NCBI RefSeq assembly: GCF_000015965.1
Contig: NC_009091.1
Coordinates: forward strand, 1,054,001-1,118,000
Length of the DNA stretch: 64,000 nt
Direction of reading: 5' to 3'
DNA from: Prochlorococcus marinus str. MIT 9301
GTDB lineage: Bacteria > Cyanobacteriota > Cyanobacteriia > PCC-6307 > Cyanobiaceae
Every line of letters begins with the position of its first letter. Within the stretch, counting starts at the first letter, position 1. The position numbers were made by a program, and so were the translations under genes. Below are positions 24,483-31,975 of the stretch, piece after piece. The notes under the pieces are model-generated. The model ran no database searches and was not told the origin of the DNA. It saw only the letters and a program-made list of their open reading frames with translations.

Positions 24483-25205
24483 TTAGTTATATGTTTTTGA
24501 GGAGTTTTCAAGTAATTCATTTAATTCTAGAAGTTCTTCTTTACTAAGTTCTCGGTATTCTCCTGTGGGCACGTCTAACTTAATATTCATGATCCTTACA
24601 CGCTTTAATGATCGTACTCTATATCCTAAGGCCTCACACATTCTTCTAATCTGGCGGTTAAGCCCCTGTGTAAGTATTATTTTAAAATTTCTTGGACCCA
24701 ATTGTTCTACGAAACAATTTTTAGTAATTGTGTCTAATATTTCCACTCCATTACTCATGCTTTTTATAAAGTTGCTATTAATCGGACGATTAACTTTTAC
24801 AATATATTCTTTTTCATGATTATTTCTTGCTCTGAGTATTTTATTTACGATATCTCCATCATTAGTTAAAAAAATCAATCCTTCACTGAGCTTATCTAAT
24901 CTTCCGATAGGGAAAATTCTTTTAGGGTATTTAATGAAATCTATGACATTATTGGGTTCTAATTTTTTATCTGTTGTGCAAACAATTCCTACAGGTTTAT
25001 TAAAAGCTAAGTATATGTTTTTTTGTCTCTTTGATTTTTCTATTCTTTGACCTTTAACTTCTACTTGATCATTATCTTCTACTTTGGTTCCAATTTCTGG
25101 AATTTCGCCATTTATAGTTACCTTTCCTTCTAGGATTAACTTATCTGCTTCTCTTCTAGAACAATAACCGACTTCACTTAAATATTTATTTATTCTGGTA
25201 GCCAT
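24483..25205 (-). CDS. rluF: 23S rRNA pseudouridine synthase RluF-like
   Basis: The 240-residue protein opens with an S4 RNA-binding domain (RINKYLSEVGYCSRREADK, residues 4-22). The RsuA/RluB/E/F catalytic domain has GRLDKLSEGLIFLTNDGD, where Asp104 is the nucleophile, and QGLNRQIRRMCEALGY. Similarity to E. coli RluF is strong across LNKPVGIV-like, HEKEYIVKV and RRMCEALGYRV segments, but RluF's long basic tail is missing. It isomerises uridine in the large-subunit rRNA. The shared upstream motif at 25261-25280 is described separately. Confidence 0.88.
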   Translation of the reverse strand: MATRINKYLSEVGYCSRREADKLILEGKVTINGEIPEIGTKVEDNDQVEVKGQRIEKSKRQKNIYLAFNKPVGIVCTTDKKLEPNNVIDFIKYPKRIFPIGRLDKLSEGLIFLTNDGDIVNKILRARNNHEKEYIVKVNRPINSNFIKSMSNGVEILDTITKNCFVEQLGPRNFKIILTQGLNRQIRRMCEALGYRVRSLKRVRIMNIKLDVPTGEYRELSKEELLELNELLENSSKTYN

Positions 25206-25260
25206 TTTTGATGTTTCATTTGTATCTGCACTAAATAAAATAATTTACTAATCTCCTCAT

Positions 25261-25280
25261 ATTTTAGATCGGCTGTCAAT
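25261..25280 (-). promoter_or_regulatory. Shared 20-bp motif upstream of rluF
   Basis: On the minus strand, ATTGACAGCCGATCTAAAAT. Near-identical sequences precede the SRAP gene (26323-26342) and the TM2 gene (60692-60711). It contains a -35-like TTGACA, but no consistent -10 follows at 17 bp. It may be a promoter or operator. Confidence 0.45.
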
Positions 25281-25356
25281 TTTAGTTAGAATTCTCATTT
25301 TTGAATTTCAGATTTTTTTCATGATTAATTTACTTCGCAGAGATCTAACTCTCTTT

Positions 25357-25602
25357 CTAAGTCCAAACTTCTTCAATTTTCCTCCATCCCTTAGAAAGTA
25401 ATCTTACATAAATTTCCCTAGCTAAATCTATTTCAACAGAAACTGTATTCTTCATTACTGGTGGTTTGTTTCCTAATCCCCCAACTATTTTTCCAGTATC
25501 TATAAACATATACTCAAAAACTCCATCAATACTCTTATCGTTTTTCATAAATCTTTTAACTTCTGACCTATTTGAATTAATCAACCAATAAGATTGAGCC
25601 AT
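25357..25602 (-). CDS. DUF1651 protein
   Basis: This 81-residue protein matches the small picocyanobacterial DUF1651 family: a WLINSNRSEVKRF opening (write-up of a solvent-exposed strand pair) and the C-terminal helix LAREIYVRLLSKGWRKIEE. There is no signal peptide or membrane segment. Relatives in this window are 16531-16779, 41854-42123 and two pseudogenes. The function is unknown. Confidence 0.75.
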   Translation of the reverse strand: MAQSYWLINSNRSEVKRFMKNDKSIDGVFEYMFIDTGKIVGGLGNKPPVMKNTVSVEIDLAREIYVRLLSKGWRKIEEVWT

Positions 25603-25634
25603 TAATCTAACCTTGGGATTAGTAAGCGTTCCAT

Positions 25635-26273
25635 TTAAAACAAACTCATTTGATCAGTTTCTTTTTTCTTTAAATCCTCTACTAGCCAACCATCAGGGGA
25701 CCAATTCATCATGATTGCAAATAACCCTTTTAATTCATCTGCATCTTTAACTTGCTCTGTCCATTGTTCCTCATATCCATTAGGCACGATCACAGGCATT
25801 CGGTCATGTAAAGGTTTAATTAAATCATTTGGATCAGTAGTTAAAATGCAGCAACTCTCAAGTTCTGCTCCATCTGGTGAGGTCCACTTACTCCAAATTC
25901 CTCCTAACCAAAAAGTCTCATGATTTACTTTTCTAACACGATATTTTTTTTCAAAAAAACCGCTCGCAGGTATTAGGCATCTTTTATGTTTCCAACTTCC
26001 ACTAAATAATTTTTTTTCTTCTACGGTTTCTGATCTCGCATTAAATGGTCTTGGTCTCTCTTTATCAAATGGGTCTTTAGCCCAAGGAGAAATAAAGCCC
26101 CATGTCATAAAAGTAGTCTTAATTTTTCCTTCGTTTTTAATTACAAGCACAGGATCATTAGGTCTTATGAGATTTTGAGTCTCGTATTTAGAATCAAGTC
26201 CACTTGGATAGTCTTTTTTCAAAACCTTTGGCAACTTCTCAAATTTAGTTTTCAGCTCAAATCTTCCGCACAT
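25635..26273 (-). CDS. SRAP/HMCES-type abasic-site protein
   Basis: The 212-residue SRAP-domain protein (YedK/HMCES family) has the catalytic Cys2 exposed after Met removal (MCGRFEL), Asn78 (RPFNARSETV), Glu108 (IPASGFFEK) and His156 (LHDRMPVIV), the full active set. It forms a DNA-protein crosslink at abasic sites in single-stranded DNA, protecting them during replication. The gene is preceded by the 20-bp motif also found before rluF. The length is normal for the bacterial family. Confidence 0.9.
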   Translation of the reverse strand: MCGRFELKTKFEKLPKVLKKDYPSGLDSKYETQNLIRPNDPVLVIKNEGKIKTTFMTWGFISPWAKDPFDKERPRPFNARSETVEEKKLFSGSWKHKRCLIPASGFFEKKYRVRKVNHETFWLGGIWSKWTSPDGAELESCCILTTDPNDLIKPLHDRMPVIVPNGYEEQWTEQVKDADELKGLFAIMMNWSPDGWLVEDLKKKETDQMSLF

Positions 26274-26322
26274 TGATTTTTAAAATCTTTTTAAACTCAC
26301 TTTAAAAAGTCAAATTTTCCCT

Positions 26323-26342
26323 ATTTTAGATCTACTTTCAAT
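26323..26342 (-). promoter_or_regulatory. Shared 20-bp motif upstream of the SRAP gene
   Basis: On the minus strand, ATTGAAAGTAGATCTAAAAT, 50 bp before the SRAP start. It differs at a few bases from the motif before rluF and the TM2 gene. Confidence 0.4.
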
Positions 26343-26460
26343 TTTCTCAAATAAAAAACAATTATTTTATCTTAGAAAGTTTTTCATCTAAATAATTAAA
26401 AGAAAATATAGATATTGAAAAGCTTCCTCAAATTTAATTTGAATGTTTCAAGATTAATTT

Positions 26461-26607
26461 ATGGCAGATCCAATTCTTTACTTATCTTTGTTACTGGGAC
26501 TTGGAGGAGTTTATGTATTAATCTCCTCCTTTCATGATGATGACGATGGGGATGATGATGGAGAAAAATACATTTATAAATTAGAACACACTAATCTAGC
26601 GAAATAA
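26461..26607 (+). CDS. Small membrane protein with Asp-rich tail, 48 aa
   Basis: The 48-residue peptide has one hydrophobic helix (ILYLSLLLGLGGVYVLISS) followed by HDDDDGDDDGEKYIYKLEH. The polyacidic stretch could bind cations. It starts with ATG at 26461. The function is unknown. From its end to 26856 I see no further gene. Confidence 0.55.
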   Translation: MADPILYLSLLLGLGGVYVLISSFHDDDDGDDDGEKYIYKLEHTNLAK

Positions 26608-26856
26608 ATAAGGTATTCATAAAGATTTTTTTTAAAGTAAAAGATGCTTGAGATAAAAGGATACCTTCGAGAATAATCTTCTAAGATTAAAGGAAATATT
26701 TTCTAACTTTAACTATATTTACTGAATCATTATATTCATTTTTAAATTTAGTTGTTGGTCCTCTATCCGTATATGTTTGTGCCTTAAACCGTACATTTTT
26801 ATTAGTCGATTGATGAGCATGCTTAGTTAGAACTTAGTGGTAACGTAGTTAATTCA

Positions 26857-27042
26857 ATGCCTTCAAGACCAATAAAATCTTGTAATAAATATGTGTTGAG
26901 TTACAAAGATTCATCAAATAAGACACATGAAGTTGGCTTCTACGCACGCGATGCATACGATTGCCTAATGCTTGCTAGAGAATTCAACTCTTACGTACAT
27001 GAGAATCCAGGATCTGTAATCAGAATCCAACAAAAATTTTGA
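26857..27042 (+). CDS. Small conserved-looking protein, 61 aa
   Basis: The 61 residues (MPSRPIKSCNKYVLSYKDSS, then HEVGFYARDAYDCLMLAREF) resemble a compact alpha/beta domain. It is followed 7 bp later by a second small gene with a good ribosome-binding site, so they form a pair. I do not recognise the family. Confidence 0.6.
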   Translation: MPSRPIKSCNKYVLSYKDSSNKTHEVGFYARDAYDCLMLAREFNSYVHENPGSVIRIQQKF

Positions 27043-27049
27043 GGTAATT

Positions 27050-27214
27050 ATGAATTTAAAAAGATCACAATTCGCAATTCAAGATAAAAATGCAAGAGAT
27101 CTTGATAATGCAAAAGATTTTCCAACAATTGCAGATTTAATGAGAGAACAGAAAGTTCCACATGATGACGGAAATACAGTTCACCACCGTAGAGATTTAG
27201 ACTCCCTCGGTTAG
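27050..27214 (+). CDS. Small polar protein, 54 aa
   Basis: The 54-residue protein (MNLKRSQFAIQDKNARDLDN to HHRRDLDSLG) is preceded by GAGG at 27041, a clear ribosome-binding site 6 bp from the ATG. It is co-transcribed with 26857-27042. There is no membrane segment. The function is unknown. Confidence 0.6.
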   Translation: MNLKRSQFAIQDKNARDLDNAKDFPTIADLMREQKVPHDDGNTVHHRRDLDSLG

Positions 27215-27284
27215 TTTAAGAGAATAGCTATTTACTAATTTTTTTAAAAATTAACGATCATGATGAATGATATTTGCAATTCAT

Positions 27285-27452
27285 TCATAAGATAATATTC
27301 TCTTCCTCAAGTTTTTTTTTAAGCTCTATAGGCATATATGCAATATCCTTTTTTATTGCATTAATGGCATCACTATACTTTTCCGGTTCAGCTAAAAGCA
27401 TTTTTATTAAATTGTATTGATTTTCAATTTCTTCAGAAGAAAATTTTCCCAT
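27285..27452 (-). CDS. Small helical protein, 55 aa (intact copy)
   Basis: MGKFSSEEIENQYNLIKMLL then EPEKYSDAINAIKKDIAYM and PIELKKKLEEENIIL: a wholly helical 55-residue protein. A 5'-truncated, frame-damaged second copy lies at 12179-12290 beside the ACR3 gene, which shows the frame is coding and that the gene has been duplicated or moved. Confidence 0.75.
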   Translation of the reverse strand: MGKFSSEEIENQYNLIKMLLAEPEKYSDAINAIKKDIAYMPIELKKKLEEENIIL

Positions 27453-27512
27453 AAAAAATAGCTACTACCTTTTTATTTTAAATCAACAATCAAACACACA
27501 AAAGATTAACCA

Positions 27513-27824
27513 TTAGTTAGAGGCTGCCGCAATTTCTTTATGGACGGAAAGAAATTCTTTATCTGTTAGAACTGGTGTAACTTCAATTTCTACGCCAAAA
27601 TTATCGACCCAGATACTACTCCATTTCCAAATGTTCTGATGGTTTGAAGATTCAACTATTGCCCAACCATTAGCCCCCTCAGGATTTAGTACTCGATTAA
27701 GAACTTTAAACCCATCAAATTCATCACCTTCGCATCCTCCTTCCACAAAACCTGCAAAAGCTTCGGCCCCTTGCATATGACTTTCTTGATCTGGAAATTG
27801 CCAGTGTAAGATGTAAGTTTGCAT
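27513..27824 (-). CDS. DUF3303-like protein
   Basis: A 103-residue protein fitting the DUF3303 family: an opening strand MQTYILHWQFPD, the conserved GWAIVESSNHQNIWKWSSIW segment, and DNFGVEIEVTPVLTD. The fold is probably a dimeric alpha/beta barrel. The role is unknown. The upstream gap to 27950 shows no gene. Confidence 0.75.
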   Translation of the reverse strand: MQTYILHWQFPDQESHMQGAEAFAGFVEGGCEGDEFDGFKVLNRVLNPEGANGWAIVESSNHQNIWKWSSIWVDNFGVEIEVTPVLTDKEFLSVHKEIAAASN

Positions 27825-27949
27825 GAATAAAATTATTTTTTTAATTATTAATTATCGAATTTAAAAATTAAATAAAAAGTCTTTAAACACTAATTAAAAA
27901 GAGCTTAAGCCTAAAAGGAAAAAAAGCAAAAAAAAAAGACTCTTTCGAG

Positions 27950-28085
27950 CCTAGGTGATGGGGACTCCTATAATGACAAATTAAACAGAAACAAACAACC
28001 CCATCAATAGGTAATTTTAAATACTTACAAACACCATATGTAGTGCTAAGATTTTAAAAAGGCTGGGTGATGGGGATTATCCCGC
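27950..28085 (+). ncRNA. Candidate attenuator or small RNA with switchable stems
   Basis: Two copies of TGATGGGG (27956-27963 and 28068-28075) can each pair with a single CCCCATCA (27999-28006). The second copy also overlaps GGGA-TTA-TCCC (28073-28083) followed by GCTTTTT, a terminator shape. Outer bases CCTA/TAGG extend the first pairing. A TATAAT lies at 27969-27974. The architecture allows mutually exclusive folds. It could also be a free small RNA starting near 27981. Confidence 0.45.
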
Positions 28086-28095
28086 TTTTTGATTA

Positions 28096-28119
28096 GGGCG
28101 AAGCTAACGCCCTTTTTTT
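28096..28119 (+). terminator. Strong intrinsic terminator
   Basis: GGGCG (28096-28100) pairs with CGCCC (28108-28112) over AAGCTAA, then seven Ts. No coding gene ends just upstream, so it supports a non-coding transcript before it. Confidence 0.85.
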
Positions 28120-28339
28120 ATGGAAAAATTTACTTTAATCAATAAAGCTAGATCGAGAATTAATGTATTTGAAACTTTTGATGATAGTTCTAAGAATCCT
28201 TCTATGAATTAATGAAATTTTAATTTCCTATGGTTGTGTGCTTAAGCGATCAAGTAAGCCAGTTTTGAAAGACTCTATGGTTGAATCTATCGAAGAGGCG
28301 AGAAAAAAATATAGAAAACTGTTAGAGGAAGGGTGGTAA
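28120..28339 (+). pseudogene. Frameshifted paralogue of the DUF1651-like gene
   Basis: It starts MEKFTLINKARSRINVFETF, stops after PSMN, and then in another frame reads ISYGCVLKRSSKPVLKDSMV through EEARKKYRKLLEEGW. Both parts align with 16531-16779. Loss of bases near 28210 broke the frame. Its ATG lies directly at the end of the terminator T-run. Confidence 0.8.
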
Positions 28340-28451
28340 AAACTTATAGAATTAACAGTTTTTAAAAAAAAATGGTGAATAGGTACTTTACCTAAAATTT
28401 GACATTATTAAAAAATAATTGCTAGATAAGCTTCAGAATGGAATATTAACA

Positions 28452-28619
28452 ATGAATAAAGACATTTATTCAAATATTAAAGATTCCGATGCTTTGGAAA
28501 GTTTTTTTGAATGTATAACTTCTTGTAGCATCAATAGTGAAGGAGTAGATTGCACAACAGCATGTTATGTAAAACATTTAGAACCAAACAATATCGATTA
28601 CCCTTTAAAATTTTCGTAA
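28452..28619 (+). CDS. Small Cys-rich protein, 55 aa
   Basis: The 55 residues include FFECITSCSINSEGVDCTT and ACYVKHLE: four Cys in a C-x3-C, x8, C-x3-C layout that could bind a metal or form two disulfides. I took ATG 28452, though the frame extends to TTG 28419. There is no signal peptide. Proteins of this layout are common in marine picocyanobacteria, but the function is unknown to me. Confidence 0.65.
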   Translation: MNKDIYSNIKDSDALESFFECITSCSINSEGVDCTTACYVKHLEPNNIDYPLKFS

Positions 28620-28652
28620 TCAAAGCTTATTGATAATTGTTATATTTCATTG

Positions 28653-28766
28653 ATGTTATTCCCACCTCCTCAAGTTATTTTTGGCCTATTGCTTTTATCT
28701 ATAGCAGTAGTTCTCATCTGGGATATTAGATACAATCCTTTTGGAGAAGACGAAGACGGGATTTAA
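28653..28766 (+). CDS. Small membrane protein, 37 aa
   Basis: MLFPPPQVIFGLLLLSIAVV continues with an acidic tail NPFGEDEDGI. It has a single transmembrane helix and is closely spaced after the Cys-rich gene. The coding call rests on composition. Confidence 0.5.
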   Translation: MLFPPPQVIFGLLLLSIAVVLIWDIRYNPFGEDEDGI

Positions 28767-28769
28767 TCT

Positions 28770-28886
28770 TTAACTAGGAAGCTGATTTGTAGGTGGTGCG
28801 TGAAATTGCCGTTTCTTTCTTTTGAGTCTTTTGTAAGCGACTAAAGAGCCTAATAATAACAATGTAATAGCTATTGAGTTAATCAT
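28770..28886 (-). CDS. Small membrane protein with basic tail, 38 aa
   Basis: MINSIAITLLLLGSLVAYKR then KRKKRQFHAPPTN: one helix and a strongly basic cytoplasmic tail. It converges on 28653-28766 with 3 bp between. The frame and charge pattern support a real peptide. Confidence 0.5.
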   Translation of the reverse strand: MINSIAITLLLLGSLVAYKRLKRKKRQFHAPPTNQLPS

Positions 28887-29086
28887 ATCGGGTAGTTTTA
28901 TATTTATAAAAACAAATATGTTCTAAATATCAATGACTAAAGTTATTTTTTCAAAAAATTTTTTAATTATGGATTAATTTTTAATATTTAGCTTTTTCAT
29001 TAGGTAACTAAAACAACCAATAGAAAATGCTTATCTGACCAAAAGTAATTTCTATGCAATTAGAATCACTTTTTCTTATTTCTCAT

Positions 29087-29170
29087 TTAATATTGCAGAA
29101 CAGCTTTTAGATGTTGTACTTCTTTTTCTAAAGTCTCAATTCTTTTTTCTAGTTCTTCATTAGTTGCCAT
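29087..29170 (-). CDS. Tiny coiled-coil peptide, 27 aa
   Basis: MATNEELEKRIETLEKEVQH then LKAVLQY shows a clean heptad pattern, so it is likely a short coiled coil. Peptides of this kind recur in this genome type. Its length limits confidence. The stretch 28887-29086 holds nothing else. Confidence 0.5.
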   Translation of the reverse strand: MATNEELEKRIETLEKEVQHLKAVLQY

Positions 29171-29315
29171 TTTTTTTAAAGATAAATTCCTTGATATTTA
29201 TACTATTAAAAAAGCGACTTATTACTCATGGTAAATGTCAAATAAGTAATAGAACCTATTGATGTGCATAATCTCTCTAGATAAATTATGCAGAGTATAA
29301 ATTTAGGTGGAATTT

Positions 29316-29459
29316 ATGAGTGGAGATTATGAGACACTAGAAATAAATCAACCTAAAATTACATATTTCCAGAAAAGATCCGAAAATAATACAGAATGGT
29401 TAGATGAATTAATCAACCAAATTGAAAATATGAAAAACAATATATCTAAATCTGATTAA
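29316..29459 (+). CDS. Small hydrophilic protein, 47 aa
   Basis: The 47 residues (MSGDYETLEINQPKITYFQK to NNISKSD) start after AGGTGG at 29306, a good ribosome-binding site. The stop TAA overlaps the next ATG (TAATG). It is first in a run of tightly coupled genes leading into the metal-related operon. The function is unknown. Confidence 0.6.
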   Translation: MSGDYETLEINQPKITYFQKRSENNTEWLDELINQIENMKNNISKSD

Positions 29460-29575
29460 TGACAGGAAAAGAATTAGAGGAATTAGAGGAATTTGCAAAA
29501 GAAAATGGATACAATGACGAGCTAAAAGATATATATTTAAGGGAAGTTATTGACAGAAATAAAGAATACGAATGA
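29459..29575 (+). CDS. Tiny acidic protein, 38 aa
   Basis: MTGKELEELEEFAKENGYND continues to NKEYE. It overlaps its upstream neighbour by 1 bp and its downstream neighbour by 4 bp (ATGA). This chain of overlaps supports real translation. Confidence 0.6.
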   Translation: MTGKELEELEEFAKENGYNDELKDIYLREVIDRNKEYE

Positions 29576-29802
29576 GATCAAATTTTCGACCAAACATTCG
29601 ACTAGCTACAAACATATTTTTAGTTATTGGTACTTTTGCTATTGCTTTAAAGATTGCTCCAATAGCAGAGGTATATCAGGAAAAAAATTTATGTATTAAA
29701 TATTTAAAACATCAAATAAATAGAGACAAACTTATCAAAAGACTAAAAATAGTTAAACAAGCAAATCCATCTAGTATTTGTGACTCTATCCTTAAAAGTT
29801 AA
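29572..29802 (+). CDS. Membrane-anchored small protein, 76 aa
   Basis: The 76 residues have one N-terminal hydrophobic helix (NIFLVIGTFAIALKIAPI) and a basic external part with two Cys (NLCIKYLKHQ and SSICDSIL). It overlaps the preceding gene and lies 2 bp before the MauE-like gene, so it belongs to that operon. The architecture resembles the minus-strand protein at 33991-34221, with an N-terminal anchor and two later Cys. Confidence 0.65.
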   Translation: MRSNFRPNIRLATNIFLVIGTFAIALKIAPIAEVYQEKNLCIKYLKHQINRDKLIKRLKIVKQANPSSICDSILKS

Positions 29803-29804
29803 AA

Positions 29805-30257
29805 ATGAAGCTTAAGTCATTTACCCCCTTAATTGCAGTCTTTGGCACTTCACTATTAATAACCATTACATTGCTTAAAAGTTTCCAAATTTATATGGGT
29901 ATATCAATTTGTCTTTTAGCAATGCTTAAGCTTATGGATATTGAAGCTTTTGGAACAAGTTATAAGAAATATGATTTAATATCTTCTCAATTTGATAAGT
30001 GGATATATATTTACCCTTTTTGCGAATTATTAATTGGAATAAGTTTTCTTAATTCTTCTCCACCCACTTTAATTATTGTTATCGCTCTAATTTTAGGAAT
30101 TTCTGGAATGATTTCGGTATTTAAGGCAGTTTATTTGGATAAATTAAAATTAAATTGTGCATGTATCGGTGGATATGCAAAAACTCCTTTGGGAATTATT
30201 AGTTTTATCGAAAATCTATTAATGGCAATTATGAGTGTCTTAATTTTATTTAATTAG
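29805..30257 (+). CDS. MauE/DoxX-like membrane protein
   Basis: The 150-residue protein has four hydrophobic helices and the conserved end NCACIGGYAKTPLGIISFIENLLM. That Cys-x-Cys-x-Gly-Gly loop and PLG..S..EN motif are found in MauE/DoxX-type proteins that often sit beside DUF411 and copper genes. In MauE the partner process is thiol or metal maturation. Here it probably helps handle a metal or redox-active thiols in the envelope. Confidence 0.7.
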   Translation: MKLKSFTPLIAVFGTSLLITITLLKSFQIYMGISICLLAMLKLMDIEAFGTSYKKYDLISSQFDKWIYIYPFCELLIGISFLNSSPPTLIIVIALILGISGMISVFKAVYLDKLKLNCACIGGYAKTPLGIISFIENLLMAIMSVLILFN

Positions 30258-30320
30258 CGATTTAATAAATTTTCATTTATGTTTAAATTAGAAATTAAAT
30301 TTAATCGTCATAATTAGAGC

Positions 30321-30839
30321 ATGGCACTAAAAAAAACATATATGAAAAGAGGATTTTTAAATTATCTAATTTTTTCTGGAATTCTTTTTACAAATATAAT
30401 TAATCCAAATAAGAGTATTGCTTTAACTCAAGAAAATGTAGGTATCCCAAAAGTTATTTCTTACAGATCAGCATCATGTGGTTGTTGCAAAAAATGGATC
30501 AATCATTTAAGAGATAATGGATTAGAAGTTGTTGATAATATAGTTGAGGATGTTTCAGTAATTAAAAACCAATATCAAATTCCCAATAATCTGAGATCAT
30601 GTCACTCTGCTCAAATAGCTAACTATATGATTGAAGGACATGTCCCGATTGAATCAATCAACAAACTTTTTAGAGAAAAACCAAATATCAATGGGATAGC
30701 AGTTCCAGGCATGCCACTTGGCTCTCCAGGGATGGAAATGCATTCTCACGATTCGCACTCTCATGATTATGAGAACTACAAAGTAGTTTCATTTAGTAAA
30801 ACTGGCAAAACAAAAATATTTGATAAAATCTCTCCTTAA
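30321..30839 (+). CDS. DUF411 periplasmic metal-binding protein
   Basis: The 172-residue protein has an N-terminal hydrophobic signal and the DUF411 core SYRSASCGCCKKWINHLRDN (Cys53, Cys55, Cys56), then LRSCHSAQIANYMIEGHVP and GIAVPGMPLGSPGME. The C-terminus adds a His-rich stretch, MHSHDSHSHD. DUF411 proteins are commonly linked to copper resistance. The Cys, Met and His residues fit Cu or similar soft metals, though the metal is not shown. Confidence 0.8.
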   Translation: MALKKTYMKRGFLNYLIFSGILFTNIINPNKSIALTQENVGIPKVISYRSASCGCCKKWINHLRDNGLEVVDNIVEDVSVIKNQYQIPNNLRSCHSAQIANYMIEGHVPIESINKLFREKPNINGIAVPGMPLGSPGMEMHSHDSHSHDYENYKVVSFSKTGKTKIFDKISP

Positions 30840-30860
30840 TAAAAATACTTTTTTGAAATA

Positions 30861-31082
30861 ATGTATATTTTTCTTAGAAATTTTAAATTTTTTATTTTTT
30901 TACTTACCTTATTTCTAAATTTCAATAGTTATTTGCATGCACATATGCGTGGTACATTTCTTTCTGAAGAGGACGCCGAAAATAGATCTTTAGAACTTGG
31001 TTGCAAAGGAATACATAAGAATAAAGATAAATGGATGCCATGCAAAAACGAAAAAGAATTACATATCTATTTGAGGAAATAG
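30861..31082 (+). CDS. DUF3721 small secreted protein
   Basis: The 73-residue protein has a hydrophobic signal (FFIFLLTLFLNFNSYLHA) and the DUF3721 signature HMRGTFLSEEDAE followed by LGCKGIHKNKDKWMPC. Paired Cys and nearby Met/His are possible ligands. Its stop abuts the next start (31083). It is an operon partner of the DUF411 gene. Confidence 0.75.
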   Translation: MYIFLRNFKFFIFLLTLFLNFNSYLHAHMRGTFLSEEDAENRSLELGCKGIHKNKDKWMPCKNEKELHIYLRK

Positions 31083-31343
31083 ATGAAAAAATTAAAAACA
31101 AATCAAAGAAAAATTCACAGGAAAATAACCGCAATTTCAGCAATCCCTTTGCTAATTACTATTGTATCTGGGACTATTTATAGTATTCTTCAACCACTTG
31201 GAATAGATTCTTTTTGGTTAATAAAATGGCATACAGGTAATTTTGGCATTATTAATTTGCAACCTTTTTACTCGATATTTCTTGGTATGGCTTCAATAAT
31301 CTCAATAATATCTGGCATTAAACTATTACAAAAAAAATCTTAG
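31083..31343 (+). CDS. PepSY-TM-like membrane protein, 86 aa
   Basis: Two hydrophobic helices, with His in RKIHRKITAISAIPLLITI and in WLIKWHTGNFG, resemble half of a PepSY-associated transmembrane unit, where His residues hold haem or metal. It directly follows the DUF3721 gene with no gap. It is last in the operon. Confidence 0.65.
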   Translation: MKKLKTNQRKIHRKITAISAIPLLITIVSGTIYSILQPLGIDSFWLIKWHTGNFGIINLQPFYSIFLGMASIISIISGIKLLQKKS

Positions 31344-31371
31344 ATATATTCTCAGTTAAGCCAAAATCTTA

Positions 31372-31569
31372 CTAATTAATACTATTTGCGCCCCCACTTA
31401 CTAAGAAAATTATCGCTCCTAGTGCCATTGTTGCTACACCCATATAGGGGTATTTCTTAATTCTTGATTTAGTAATTGGGAGCCATGAAAGATATCTATC
31501 AGATTTATTTAATTCATTTTTTTGCCTAGGTGGCAATCCTAATTCTTCTCTTCTTTTAGCTTCGCCCAT
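31372..31569 (-). CDS. DUF2839-like protein (MGEAKRR family), copy 1
   Basis: MGEAKRREELGLPPRQKN then WLPITKSRIKKYPYMGVATM and a hydrophobic end. The N-terminal MGEAKRR...LGLPP is a family hallmark. The C-terminal helix is membrane-spanning. A paralogue lies at 33773-33988. It converges on the metal operon. The function is unknown. Confidence 0.75.
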   Translation of the reverse strand: MGEAKRREELGLPPRQKNELNKSDRYLSWLPITKSRIKKYPYMGVATMALGAIIFLVSGGANSIN

Positions 31570-31675
31570 AATCTTAAATTTGTTTATGTATCAATATTAA
31601 AAATTATGTACCACACCTGCGAGTTAACTTTATTAAGAACAGAGGTCCTTTATAGATAAACAAATCATTTAAAAT

Positions 31676-31897
31676 TTATTTAGCCTTCTTTAAATATAGA
31701 TTCTTTGTATTTGCCTGATCTGATGTAAATAACAAAATTAATATAGTTCCAACTAGAAATGAAAAAATCATTGTCAAACCAACAACTTCAACCATCTCAC
31801 TAGGCAGATAATTTAGAAACATAATCAATAGATCTCTTATTTTTAACTTAGCAATTGTATTTTTTATGTAAAGTAAGTATTCCTCCTTAAATTTCAA
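31676..31897 (-). CDS. Small membrane protein, 73 aa
   Basis: A basic N-terminus followed by two possible hydrophobic helices (LLIMFLNYLPS and VVGLTMIFSFLVGTILILLF). No motif is recognised. It is separate from its neighbours by about 80-110 bp on both sides. Confidence 0.5.
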   Translation of the reverse strand: MKFKEEYLLYIKNTIAKLKIRDLLIMFLNYLPSEMVEVVGLTMIFSFLVGTILILLFTSDQANTKNLYLKKAK

Positions 31898-31975
31898 AAA
31901 GAACTTTCTGAGACTTTTTAATCTTTATTTATTTTTATTTGCGGGATAAATGTAGTTATAGCCGATTACAATTTC

